Both the position numbers and the translations under genes were made by a program. Shown here in pieces: positions 25,137-37,004 of a stretch of 64,000 nucleotides of DNA (within the stretch, counting starts at the first letter, position 1; each line of letters opens with the position of its first letter). The stretch comes from Morinoia aosen (lineage: Eukaryota; Arthropoda; Malacostraca; Amphipoda; Talitridae): the NCBI GenBank assembly GCA_030386875.1, contig CM059572.1:38375732-38439731 (forward strand), read 5' to 3'. The notes under the pieces were generated by a model, which was not told the origin of the DNA, ran no database searches, and saw only the letters and a list, made by a program, of their open reading frames with translations.

Positions 25137-25500
25137 TAATTTAAACCGCTCTATTGACGGTCTCTAACCGTAACAATGGCGTTCCAAAGAGAGCAAGGAG
25201 GAAAGCACAATTTATTATGGATTTATGGGAACCTCGACTCTTTACACAAGGTGCATAGAAATAGTAGGTTGAGAAAGAAGTTTGTGAAACCAGATAAAAT
25301 TTGAAGAAGAAAGTAGTAGGTGCTGAAAAACAGAACAGCAGTGAATCGAAAAAAAAGATGGTCCGTAACAAAACAAAAACTTAACCTATTTCAACAAATG
25401 GAAGACATCCTAACCTTCAGCTCGGGACCTCCCATATTCCTCATGGGAGCGTTAATTCCCATAGACACACTTGTATCCTGTAAATGCTGCTTTCACTGAA
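25137..25500 (-). mobile_element. Dispersed retroposon family A, copy 3
   Basis: The sense strand is minus. The tail region (about 25127-25145) is decayed. The core GAAGAAGAAAGTAGTAGGTG, the following AACAGCAGTGAATCG and GATGGTCCGTAAC are well preserved. The head reads TTGTATCCTGTAAATGCTGC on plus and then TTTCACTGAA. It faces copy 4 head to head across 28 bp. Confidence 0.88.
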
Positions 25501-25528
25501 GAATTGAGGTGATGTTTTTCATTACTCT

Positions 25529-25885
25529 CCCCTCAGGGGGATACAATTATTGTATCTATGGGAACTAGCGCTCCCAGGGGGACAATGTGAGGGCCCGAGC
25601 TAAAGGTTAGGTAGGCTTTCTTTTGTTAAAATAGAATAGGTTTTGTTGTGTTACGGACCATCTTTTTTTCGGTTCACTGCTGTCCTGTTTTTCACCGCCT
25701 ACTACTTTCTTCTTCAACTTTTTCTTGTTTCATGAACTTCTTTCTTAGCTTCCTGTTTCTGTGCCCTTTCTGCATAGATTCCACGTTCCCTTAGCTCCAT
25801 ACTAAATGGTGCCTTCTTCCTTCCTCTCTTTACATCTCATTTGTTGAGGATAGGGAGGCTTAAACTAACTAATAAACTAATAAAC
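25529..25885 (+). mobile_element. Dispersed retroposon family A, copy 4 (near full length)
   Basis: The sense strand is plus. The head starts at CCCCTCAGGGGG (25529-25540), followed by GATACAATTATTGTATC, so two small perfect palindromes in a row. The pyrimidine-rich body contains GGTTCACTGCTGTCCTG and CTACTACTTTCTTCTTCAAC. The 3' tail is a TAAAC/TAAT-rich run at 25861-25885. No exact A box or B box is present. The sequence right after the tail (TGTATCCTCGTGAGGAGCTG, from 25886) resembles another family A head, suggesting insertion into or beside an older copy. Confidence 0.9.
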
Positions 25886-26639
25886 TGTATCCTCGTGAGG
25901 AGCTGCTTTGCTGTATTTTAACTCTTCGCTGCAAGGCAAAAATCGATATTTGCTTTCTTGGAAACGATGAAAAGAAAAGAGCAAAACAGGTAATTAGTAA
26001 TGTATAATGGAAAAATGATGGATCCTGCTGAAATAACACATTGGTGATGAAAATAATTTCATCTCTGGGAAAACAACAAGTATCCCAGCAAAAAACGCCT
26101 TCATGGAATCTTGGCTCTACACTTTCAACAGTTATTGTTTTTAAAAATACAAAAATTTGATAACTTAGCTCCCCCATTCCAAGGCCTAACAATTAATTTT
26201 CTTTGAGCCTGATGCCTTAACACGTTTACAGATACTGTCACTAACTGCAACTCTCGTAACCATTAGAATCCAAGGATCAAATTCAGTAAAAAACAACTTA
26301 CAGTTGGTTGAAAGAAAGCGAGTAGGGCAGAAATGGTTAAAACTTCTCTCACAACAAGCCTTGAAGGTTATCTGAGAGCGACATCAACTCACACATGCAC
26401 TGAGTTAATACTTCTGAGGTCCCGCGCGTGAAGTTTTATCACGATCATGTCAGCAGTGTGTCTTCGCGGCCAGTTAGCACCAAAGGGTTACAATGAGCTG
26501 TGACCCTATTTTTGTGCTCGGATTTGTGGAAGAAGCTAAATTTCAGCGGAGGCTTCTCCTGCAATACGGAGCCAATATCAAAATTTGTGCAAGTATTTTT
26601 TATTTATTTTATCCAGATGTTTAAGTGACTGCAAATGTT
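25886..26639. other. No gene; possible family A head fragment at its start
   Basis: The first ~35 bp resemble the family A head in the opposite orientation to copy 4. The remainder has only chance-length frames. Confidence 0.45.
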
Positions 26640-26965
26640 ATACAAAAGAGGAGCTGGACAGCCATTAACGTCGACAGCACATGAGCACATCAGTCAAGAA
26701 AGGAGTATGATGAGTTGGCGAATTTTCGTAAATGAAGATATATCTTCGTTAAATATCAGTCATGGTTCTGTCGATCAAATCTTTCACGACTTTGTCCATC
26801 AGCCTTAATACAGATGTTCGGGATGCAGTACAAAGTAGCTTCTAAATCTACCGAAAACATTCATCGTGAAACGCATTCAAAATCTTGTGGCAAAAATATA
26901 TCGATGAAAAAGGATACTTTGTAAACAATATCAATGTTACACACTTATCGTCGTGGGATAAAGAT
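26640..26965 (+). pseudogene. Mariner-like transposase HTH fragment
   Basis: Translation from about 26653 gives GQPLTST, then EHISQE, WRIFVNEDISSLNISHGSVD and QIFHDFV, ending in a stop. This matches the second helix-turn-helix of mariner-type transposases (consensus I..DRR.T..EIA..L.ISHGS...I.HD.L). After a frameshift, KYIDEKGYFVNNINVTHLSSW (about 26890-26960) resembles the segment leading to the first catalytic Asp (FLN.IVTGDE.W), but the Asp is not clear. The rest of the catalytic domain is absent. It ends about 13 bp before family A copy 5. Confidence 0.7.
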
Positions 26966-26977
26966 TAACTGATTTAA

Positions 26978-27317
26978 GTTATTTTTAGTTCCTCTTACCC
27001 CAACAAAGATGATCAAAGAGAGAAAGGATGAATGCACCATTTAGTACGGAGTTAATTGAACGCTGAATCAATGCGCAAAGTGTGCTCGCGCAAAGTTGAG
27101 AATGAAGCTTGTGAAACAAGATAAAAGTTGAAGACGAAAGTCAAAGGGGCTGAAAAACAAGACAGCAGTGAACAGACAAAAGATGGTCTTTAACAAAAAA
27201 AACATATTGTACAACAACAAAAAGAAGACCTATATGTAATCAGCTCAGAATCTCACATTTCCCCCTTGGGAGCGCTTATTCCCATAGATAAAATAGTTGT
27301 ATTCTCCTGAGGGGATC
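26978..27317 (-). mobile_element. Dispersed retroposon family A, copy 5
   Basis: The sense strand is minus. The tail side (TTATTTTTAGTTC) lacks the clean pentamer run. The core GGGGCTGAAAAACAAGACAG and AGTGAACAG is followed by AAGATGGTC. The head reads GTTGTATTCTCCTGAGGGGA on plus and ends near 27317. Moderately diverged. Confidence 0.85.
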
Positions 27318-30300
27318 GTGTCATAAAGTTCTTGAACAAAAAGTACAAAGTAAATATTGACCCACCATTCTGTGATATAAAAATTTCTCCTCACGAAAAT
27401 CGAAGCTTTTAAGAAGACCCAACTCACCGCAACATCCGACCGTATTTGTGACTATCATCAAGAAGCCTACGAAAGAATTTTACGCAGACCAAACGGCAAT
27501 AAGTCCACGGGGGCCCGCAGCCACGTTAGATGCAGCGCTCCAAGTTCTGGACGCTCGATAAACAAAAGAACAATGGAGCTGGTCGCCAAGCACCGGCCAC
27601 GACGAACCGCGCTAACAATAAGAAGCTCGTAACTCGGTGTTATCGTCTTCAAGAGTTTAGCCTCAACAGAAACTTTCGTAGGCACGACGAGAGAGCTTTG
27701 CACCGCGCCAGCACACAAGTGTCGCCGCGCTCAAACAGTCGCAAATGAAGCTCGCTCAACGACCTCCCTAAAAAGTTATTCCTTCATAAGGAAAACATGA
27801 AAATGCGCTAAAGAGATGAAGCGCAGCTGGAGTCAGCCGTCGAGCTAGATGACGCCGGCTTATCACGCCTTTATGACCATGACGCACTCAGCGCGAGCAA
27901 CTTGAGCTAGAGAAGCAATTTAACTGCCAGCTCTAATATAAGCGAAGTAAAACTTAGCAGAAATGAAGTGTTGCTGCCATTTGCACTGGCCAGGCCCGCT
28001 TTTTTACGCCCCAAGAGGTTATTTCGAACTGATGGCGTCGATTTTTTTAGCTAAATTTGCAAGGGCGAAATATCATTAATTTTTAGACAGAAATGAAAAT
28101 CATTTGGTGATATTTTAACCAGGTGGTAATATACGAAATGCAAAAATTATTGATATTTGAATGTAAAAGAGTTTTTTCCTACTGCTTAGTTAAATTTACT
28201 TTGCCGTGACGATAAAATTTGATATCTTTGAACACGGTTGTTTTCTTCGCAGTCAAGCAGCCTGAGTACATTGGGTAAGAGTGCAATTTGCAAAAGAGGC
28301 AAGATCTTACGCAGAAAAATCAAATAAGTACAAAAATTAAATGCAGTAAGTACATGATGTACTTTTAAAGAGAACAGAACATTCTAAAAGTTAAACTCAA
28401 AAACAAACGGCGAAATACCTCAACAACAGTTTTAAAGCACGAATCCAAAGGGTGCCCAAACTCGATGTCAGCCAAGTTTGGCACGATCACACTGAGACGA
28501 ACCTATTTTTTAAATTCAATTACCTCCAATTTCTCGATTTAATGACCTGAAACTTTTTAGTGCTAGGAAGCCCTTCCAAGTTATAGTCCGAGGCCAACTC
28601 AGGCTTAAGTCGAGATGCATGTCACGATGCGAAGTTACTAAAGCTACAAACGGCTACGGCCGCCTATCAAGAGGCCTCTTCCAAAAACGTAAAATATATG
28701 TATGCTCCATAACTTCATCAGTCATACATGATGTCATTACACAGGCTGATGAGACTACTCGCGTGAGATCGACCTCTTCTCTCTATTGAACTGCGTTCTC
28801 AAACATAGCGTTAAATTGTGCGCTTTAGCACTCACGTATGCTGCTTCTGTCGTGTCTCGACAGCACCTTGGAGCGAAGGGAATTGAGTAACTGATTTATC
28901 TGAACTACTACATACTCAAAATGCTCTCATTTCTGTGATCTATGTCATCATTACCTGTATATTCTGTTCTACAGCGCATCAGTATTATTGTTATTCTTAG
29001 TTAATAATTACAGTCTTAGAAAAATTGCAGGGTCCTTTTTACAAAAAAAAGGAATTATTTAACATATTATAGGTAGCCACTGAATATTGTATCGACACAT
29101 TAGAGCCTTTTCAACCAAAAATTTCGAAATTGCCAAATGGGCTTCCAAAGAGATGAAAAGCTGAGGAATAACAAAGTGGGCATATCGTTAAGAAACTGAA
29201 GATGATTTCTGCAAAAGGTCCGCAGTGTAGTGCGGCGAGCTCTTTCCCGTAATAAAACCTCAAGCGTGAAAAATGAAAGCAATTCCAATTCACAAAAATA
29301 CACTCTCAAATAATCTACTGAAAGAAGTGTAGTAATATTCAGCACGTAGCTCTACAGGAGTGACACTGGTGCTTTCTAATTTCCCTGAGAATGCTGACGC
29401 GGCATCTCATCATGTCTGAAAGCGAGAGAGCCACATTTCTATGCCTCAAAATACTCAAAAACCAATCACTATCAGAAGAAATGTCTTGAACTTGCAGTGT
29501 CTCTAGCCTACAACACCGAAAATAAATGTCACCATTGTTTTTGGCACCATATCAAACGACTCTAATAAAGTGCGAGTATTTACGAGCTGCCGATTTGTTG
29601 TTTAGATGAGCAGCGCTCGCCCGCATCACCTAGGCGCCCAAGCCGTGCCGCCCCGCGGAGCGATAGGGAGAAGTTTAAATTTGGGATGTTTCAATTACGA
29701 CGGCGGCTGAAGTATGCCGCGCGATGCGATCAGCAGAGACGTTCAAATCCGCAACGTTTCAATTACGGCGCTGCACAAAGTCACCATCACGACCCACCAA
29801 CTCGCCGGCTCTCCATCCATTGCTGCGGGGCAAAAGTCGGCGGCGCTGAGCTCATTGAAACTTTTGTTGGAATTAGCTTTCAGAAATAGTGGGCTTTTAC
29901 CGCAGCGCTTCATTTCCGCATTAAATATTAAAATAATGCGACGCGTAATGGATTTTTAGGAGCGGCCTTATCTGAAATAACCCTAAGCCTCCACGCTGTC
30001 AGTAGTTGGAATAGAAATTACCAACAAATATGGAAAGTATTCCTCCGACCACTCAGGGTTTATTGGACGGTGCGGGTATTGGCATTCCTAATTATAGCAA
30101 GTACTGATAACGCCACTTCCGCGCCTCGCACCATTCAGTGACGTGGCTCGAAATATAGTCATATCTTGCCTTATTTAAATTTTAAGATCCTCTTGTTTAC
30201 GTTTATCTTACTGACGTGATTGCACTCACAAAGAATTCATTGGGAAAGCGGATTCAAGTCCCTTCAACTGATGTAAAAATGAAACGCAATATTTCGTTAA

Positions 30301-33300
30301 TTAAGAAGAGCATCACTTGCAACAAAAATTGTACACAGAAAAAAAATGGTTTGATTTGATGTACGATTGTTGCCAGGTTTAGTTAGTTAACTTGACTGTG
30401 TTCATTTGCAGAGAAAAATACTATGCAAATTGAAAGGCTGTTGAGAAGCAATTTTTACACAGATTGAACGAAAAATGTATATATCCATTTTATATTTTCT
30501 TGGCAAATTATGCTCAAGGTCTGCTCGAACACTGCATAATCAAACACAGCATTATTTTTCTCCGATGCAGTTTTTTATTGCTTCAGCAAATTAAATGAAA
30601 AATTCAAACATGCAATGGAAAAACCGCCCGACGGGATTCGATCCCTTAATCCAAACTTTTTCAAAAGTTTCACGTAAATCATGCAATTTCTAAGGACTTA
30701 GCACGTTCGAAGAAAAGATTATATTTCTGAGGCTGCCTGAAACTTGTGTTTTTACGTGCATCTCATTAGTGGCGCTGCCACGAGCAAAGCACTCCAGCAA
30801 AAATGAATTCCTTGAAGAAGCGAAATCGCATCACGTCTTCTCGAGAGCTCCTCAGGGTTGGCGAGCTTCTTTCTACGCGTCAAAAGAACGCTATCTTGAT
30901 GCTTCATGCGCCACCAAAATATTGCGCAATGCAGAATTACCTTTTTGCCATCATCATTACCATTAAATGTAAGGTTTTTACCTGCGTCATGGGGGTTATG
31001 CGATCATTTTAGCAAAACTAGTTAAAATTTACGTTCAAGTAACACCAAAGGACGAGCAATTTGAATGTCTCGGTTAGCACAGCTGTCCGCGCTGCCAATA
31101 AAAGCATAAGTATCTTAATGAAACGAAAATGTGCAATGAGAATAATGAATAAAATAGGAAACACTCGCGTAGGAAGTCGGTTACACGATACGCCAGTTTG
31201 TGTCCAGATAGACAAAGAAGTAATGAATGAAAGATAAGCCTACCTTATTACAAATTTTGGCCCAGAGCGGACTCCTGCAACTAGCGTTACTAAGTCTCCG
31301 AAGAGTAGCTAAAGTCACCACTGTGCAGAATATGTTCTCAAGCTTTGTATCATTTGTGACCAAGAGTAGAATTTAAAAATAATACCTGTAAACAATACAT
31401 GGTTTAGAATCTGATAATACATATAATACATAACTCTGTATTATTTTTAAAGCTATCAGAGGTTAAGATTGAAGTATCCGCCTATATCCTCCATAAGATA
31501 ATGACTTTACGTTCACCACTGTAAAAGCTGGGAACGTTCTATATTGTAAAAATAGTTTGAAGTTTCTAATTGAATATTTAATTTTGAATTGTCAAGTTCA
31601 TTTTTTGAACAAAATATATGGACAAAAACGAGTAGCGCACGGCAGAGGCCATTCATAATTATTTCGCTCCTAAATTTTGAATAGAAAAAATCTTAAAATT
31701 ATTTATAAAGTGATAAGGAATGCCATAGAGTGTAATCTTCTGACATAGAACGAAAGGTGTAACTTTGAAAGTGTTCATTTATCTTACAACGAGCCTAATT
31801 AAAAGCCACGAAACAATAGCATGAGGCGAATGACGACTGAGAAAATCACTAGCTCACTTTGTAAATGATTGTTGGCGATGACGAAGAACGACAGAAACTG
31901 CTTTCGTGCAATCAAAAAGTTCATAAATGGTATTCCCAGATATCGAGTAACACAATCACTAGCTAAAATGGGTCACAGATATTTTTGTTGTCCCGACGGT
32001 AGATTAAAGAAAAATGGATAAACTGGTAGAGATATAAAAACATAGAAATTAAAGAATTGGGAAAACCGAACGAAAGAATGCATCCCCATAAAAACATGAC
32101 GAGAATCTAAATCTGGAATGAGAAGCTTCGAGCGTTCGCACATCGTCAGCAATGAAAACGTCTCGTACGAAAAATATGTAGCTAACCACGTTGTACGTTG
32201 TAGGTAAGAAAATGAAATTGGGAACACTAAAGCGCTGCTAAAATGTGGCAACATGAATGAAAAATACACACAAAATCGAAAAAACAGTGAGTTGGCCATC
32301 GATTAGCAATAGTCGACGTACATGAACTGGTGTCATTAATTAAGACTGGTACGATCAACTTGCGAACAAGTAACGGGAGCAGAAGAGTCTCGCTGCGACG
32401 GCGTTTCTACAATGCTTTTTGCGCACTGCTCGGGTGGTTTGCATTCCAATGTGGTTATAACGGTGACGAGTCTTCTAGCTTCAGTTTTGCAGGTTTATCA
32501 ACAAAATTAACGTTTGGGATGAGATCTCGTTTTTCGGGAATAAAACTATTTTTGCTTTGCTCAAGAATAAGTACGTGAACATCTAGTTACAGAGTTACTA
32601 ACGGAGTGGGTGAAATATCTCATTAGTAAGTTGAAGGAGTCTCTTTCCTTGCACCAAATCATTCTCAACAGTTGATGCCTTTCTCTCATTTTAATTAAAT
32701 ATTCACGCAATCAACTCGCAAATTTTCAGCTTGCTCGACTCTAAAATTTTGCGCTAGGAATAAGTTCGATAGAGAAATCTGTGGAACCGCGCATGAAAAA
32801 AACATGATAAAATTATACCCATGTCCTCTGTCGAGGCAATGACATTAAACACGGACTAATTAGTTTGAAGTTCAGTGAACTGGAGGCGCAAACATTCATC
32901 CTAATAAAGTGGAAATTAAGCAAATTTCAATAATGAGACTATGCATATACCATAAATTTGCTAGCCTGGGCTGTTGAGACAGATAATTAAACGACGAGAA
33001 CAATTAAAGTGCTAATGATGTTACGAACGAAATCATCAGCTGCGCTAAAGCAATCACCGGCGAGTTTCACGCAGCAGATTGTGCATGGCTAGTGCAACAC
33101 GTAAATTTTCGTCGAAATATTACGCTGGAGCAGCACAGCCGTGTCCGGTACTGGAGCACCACAGGCACGCAGCAGGCGATGGTGGCGGCATTTGATGGAG
33201 GCAAGAGTGCATCGGAACGTCGTGAAGACGCTGCGAGGCGTAAGCGTAGAGCCCACCCACAAGCATTCAGCAGGACACACAGCACTAGGTGCCTCTACGA

Positions 33301-33625
33301 AGCGACAGGACCAGCACCAAAACGCCAGGGCATCGTGTACCAGACGAGACAATTAAACGCAAAAATGAAAGCGCACAAGCACCAAAAAATGACGTCGGAG
33401 TTGCAGCAGTAATTATAATTGCAGCACTAGTGGTGTAAAATGTATAATACAATAACTGAAAAGTAACAAAAAATAAAACAACAAAATTAAATCGAAAGCA
33501 GTGTAAAACTAGCGATGCAGTAATAGAAATACAACGACAAAAGTGCAACACTAATAAAAGAACAATTGAAATGCAACAATTGCAATCTGTTACATCCATA
33601 AAAACTAGTGATATGCAACTTTAGC
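27318..33625. other. No recognisable gene; GC-rich patches
   Basis: About 6.3 kb. GC-rich islands at about 27520-27760, 29580-29870 and 33060-33340 have overlapping open frames on both strands but no recognisable protein. A possible tRNA-like insertion at 30617-30679 is listed separately. Sequence at 33400-33600 is A-rich and CAA-rich, with a decayed repetitive look. Confidence 0.45.
30617..30679 (-). other. Possible tRNA-like retroposed fragment
   Basis: 63 bp bounded by an 8 bp direct repeat CATGCAAT (30609-30616 and 30680-30687). On the minus strand it ends with GGGATCGAATCCC, similar to a tRNA T arm and pol III B box, then GTCGGGCGG and a T5 run that could act as a pol III terminator. 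No D arm or A box is evident and the cloverleaf does not close, so this is at best a 5'-truncated tRNA-derived insertion. Confidence 0.3.
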
Positions 33626-34020
33626 CGATTAAATAACAAGTTAGTTTCTACTTCCCTTACAAGGACAAAGATGTTCACATAGAGGAAGAACGAAGGTACC
33701 ATTTAGTAAGGAGTTGAGCGAGCACGGAATTTATGCCCACGTGTGTTCCCACACTAGATCCCCTACGCATAAAAACAGTGAGTTGAGAGAGAAGGTTATG
33801 AGACAAGATGAACGACAAAAAAGATAATGAGGGCTGATGAAAAATAGGGACAGCAGGACATCGAAAAAAAATCATCCTTAGAGAAAAAACATCTATTCTA
33901 TTTTAACGAAAAGAAGGCCCACCTAACTTTCAGCTCGTGAACTCACATTTACTCCCTGGGTGCGTTAACTCTCACAGAAACAATAGTTATATCCCCATGA
34001 GGGGCTGCAACTTCAGCGAA
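33626..34020 (-). mobile_element. Dispersed retroposon family A, copy 6
   Basis: The sense strand is minus. The tail side reads GATTAAATAACAAGTTAGTT at 33626-33645. The body is more diverged (GGGCTGATGAAAAATAGGGA core). The head is well kept: ATATCCCCATGAGGGG followed by CTGCAACTTCAGCGAA, so this copy extends about 15 bp past the head palindrome seen in copy 8, as copy 3 does. Confidence 0.85.
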
Positions 34021-34450
34021 GTAACAACATCGATGTAGTTTCAACGGTGCACAAACAGCGATGAGCTAACACCAACATGCGGCAATTGCAACATACCAAC
34101 CAAAACTTAACAACCACCGCCGCAAGAAAACCAGATGCCGCTGCCCCGGAAAGTTCAGTTGCAGTGCATCATTTTTATGAAGCTTTGGGTCGTAATAAAG
34201 GCGTTATCGCTGGCAACCAAGGTAGGCTGATCAGGCACTCGAGATGTGCTAGCTCATTTCCTTATCAGACCCTAAACTGGGAACCTTCTCAAGTTTTTCT
34301 GCTCCTGAGAAAGCGAACAAAATACGCAGCGCTGCAAAAAGGCTACCTTATTGCAAGCCTCAAATGATTGCAATTAAGTAGAAACACGGAAAGTTCATGT
34401 CTCTCTTCTGAAACATGAGGATAACATTAACTACGTTTACATCTATAAAT

Positions 34451-34553
34451 GTACGAGGAGTTCGGAGACTCGAACTCAGGACTTCAAATCACCGCGCTAG
34501 CACGCTATCGATTCATTATCTGTTTCTGGGGGTGACTTGACTTTGAACTCTCG
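34451..34553 (-). mobile_element. tRNA-like retroposon, family C, copy 2
   Basis: A 103 bp insertion flanked by a perfect 14 bp direct repeat TTACATCTATAAAT (34437-34450 and 34554-34567). On the minus strand it shares with copy 1 the stretch from ATCGATAGCGTG through CCTGAGTTCGAG to CGAACTCCTCGTAC. The T arm GAGTTCGAGTCTCCG is a better B box than in copy 1. The first ~37 bp are not shared with copy 1, so the two transcripts began at different points or one carries a 5' leader. Confidence 0.82.
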
Positions 34554-34567
34554 TTACATCTATAAAT

Positions 34568-35026
34568 TGTACGAAAATACGTATAAAAGTGCTTCTTACG
34601 AGACCCAGAAGCTCAACCGAAGACAAAGCGGTGCAATATAAGTATCAAAAAATAAACAAAAAATAGGTTAAATGATTTACCTAAATCCATTAAATTTATT
34701 TGGCTTTAAATAATCATATGCAAGCCAAAAAACACTTCATGACTACAAATGTAACCATTCGTTAATGAAACGAAACCAAGTCTTTCGTTGGCAAAAATGA
34801 AAATAACAGAGTCAGTCTCCTACAGCAAAACAGTAAAATACCTTCATAAACCGTAACTGAGTGCGGTAAAAATATGTTTCGGCACATCTTTTGCTCTGTT
34901 AAAGGCCGTTCAAAGGTAATAATGTACTGTAGTTTCTTGTTAAGAGCTGCTTTTTAGATTCCCATTCCACCAACGACAGGCAAAAATTCAAAGTTGTAGC
35001 ACTTCATTTATTTTTCTATTTTCGTA
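34568..35026. other. No recognisable gene
   Basis: AT-rich, nothing identified. Confidence 0.5.
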
Positions 35027-35222
35027 TACCGGTGTGGCCAATGATTTTGCGAAAAAATATTTTTATTTCAGGGCTTTATTTCAGAATATACTCATGCCTA
35101 ATCGTTAAAGTCCTATAATGTAGAAAAATATTTAAAATCGAATAAAAAAACTTAATTCAGTAGATTTTCTTAACAACGGACCAATTTTGTTTTTCCTAAA
35201 ATTATGGAAATTTCTTCCACAC
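35027..35222. mobile_element. Possible Tc1-derived MITE
   Basis: The left side TACCGGTGTGGCCAATGATT (35027-35046) closely resembles the terminus of the Tc1-like element ending at 38202 (TACAGGTGTGGCGAGTGATT). About 195 bp downstream, GTTTTTCC..ATTT..CCACAC (about 35190-35222) looks like a decayed inverse copy. There is no coding content. If correct, it is a deletion derivative or MITE of that element's family. The right end is uncertain. Confidence 0.4.
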
Positions 35223-37004
35223 AATCGTTCGATAAGGAAACAAGTCAACTGTGAGCTTATTATTTAATCGAAGGGAACTTTTCAACAAGATGGTTGTCAG
35301 CACAACTGAGCTTCCAGCCAACCAAACAACTCGTTTAAACTTTTAATATTTTAAGGCATTTAGTTTATTAAGCTTTCATCAAACTTCCGTAGAAGTGAAT
35401 TAAAAACGTTAAAATGGGAAACACGGGCGTACGGCTCGACAAGGTCCGAAAGACAAGGACAGAACAGCGAGCGGGCTCCGCTGATATAGCAGTGCCTCCA
35501 GTCCCCCAGAGTCGTAAGACGCCCGAAAGTAAGTTTCAGATGGAGAACAGGCAAGGCTGCATAAACAGGCCCGCCCCAAGGTGGACCGAGCTTGCCCCGG
35601 ACTCCGGCGGGCGATGGCCAACACCACTTCTCGAGCTGTGGGCAGAGCGGCGTTAATCGAGGTGGCAAGGCAACAAGACCGACGAGGAAAAACAAAGTAA
35701 TCAAACTTGACGGTTAATTTAGGAAAACCTCAATATAATCACAACAGCCGCCAATGGCGCTATCGTAACTAAAATTACTAATTTTGGATTCAAGTCGTAT
35801 TACATGAAGGATCAGCAACAAGCATTGCAATCTATGCGGCTAACCTGGCTTTCCAGACCAAATTGAAAACACTAACCGCAGCAGGCTGCGTACCTAACTG
35901 TTCGGAGCTAATTTTCACGCTAGAGTCGATCGTAGAAGACGAGACAGGAGACAAGAAGGCCGGCTCGTGACCTCAGCCGCGGCTCCACGATACTAATAGA
36001 CAAAAAAAAATGTACAACCATTAGACGGAATCAAAATTCAAGCACTTGCTAACAACCAACGGAACATCATCAATATGAATCATTTACCAGTTATCCCACC
36101 TTACCCTAAAAATTTACAAACCTGAGTTTACAGTGCACCCAGTATGAAACACGTTTAGGCAGAAGGAAATAATTTCAGAAATCAAGCGGAAATCAGGAAA
36201 AGGCAAATACTCCACGCGGAAAGACAGGAAGGAAAGTCAAAGGTTCAAATGCTCAGAAATGCAAGGAAAAGTAATCGGGAGCAGCCCTCATCCAGGTCAA
36301 GTGAAACCCGTCAATAAGTGAGCCACACCCTATCAACAATAACATCAATTTTGCTTCATAACCAAAGCAGGTAATGTAATTCAATTTGCATGGAGTATTT
36401 AGAGGTTAATCGTAAGCTCCCTAGTAGAGCCAACTAAACACGTAAGGAAAAAAAGAACCACATTCACTCAAACGTAACGATAGGAGAAAAAGCAGTTAAG
36501 GAAGAAATTAGAAAAACTTTGCCACGTCACTGATGCACTGCAGGCCCGATAGCTCGCTCGAACAGCAGCACAACCCTCCACGTCCAGAGTCACCATTCAG
36601 CCCACGGGACCGACGCCACGTTTCCCAGCATGTTCAAGAACCGGTAAGCCCAAGTAACATGTTCATCACTCGGACAACAAGAGTAATGTTTTAATGGTAT
36701 AAGCTCAAAATTAATTCTAATTCAATGGAAAACAGCCCCCACCCACTTCACTCACAATCTCCAAAGAAACAATAGAAGATCTTCAAGCGACACTCAAAAC
36801 CCGACAGGTCGACAGAAAAAATGTTATAACAGAAATACTTTTGGGGGATTTTTCCCACAAAATACGAAAAATCTATTTTTGCTGGTTTAAAAGCTGATAC
36901 GACATTTAAACTGATGAAAAAATCGTTTGCAGGGGGAGTGGCATGCTTATTTTCAAGTGTTTTGTTTAATTATGTGTTTTTTAGATTTTTAAAAATGTTT
37001 TCTT
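35223..37004. other. No gene; GC-rich then A-rich skewed segment
   Basis: 35405-35660 is GC-rich and open on both strands (80 codons plus, 114 codons minus). On the minus strand it has a TATA-like GCTATATCAG and, about 115 bp further, AATAAA. From about 35750 to 36680 the plus strand is rich in A and G and poor in T, as in retrotransposon gag regions, but no protein motif could be read. Confidence 0.4.

Noticed and set aside
25141-25371. 76-codon minus frame
   Set aside because: Family A copy 3 read in sense. Frame not conserved between copies.
33067-33412. Several overlapping open frames on both strands
   Set aside because: Explained by local GC richness that lowers stop frequency. No recognisable protein in any frame.
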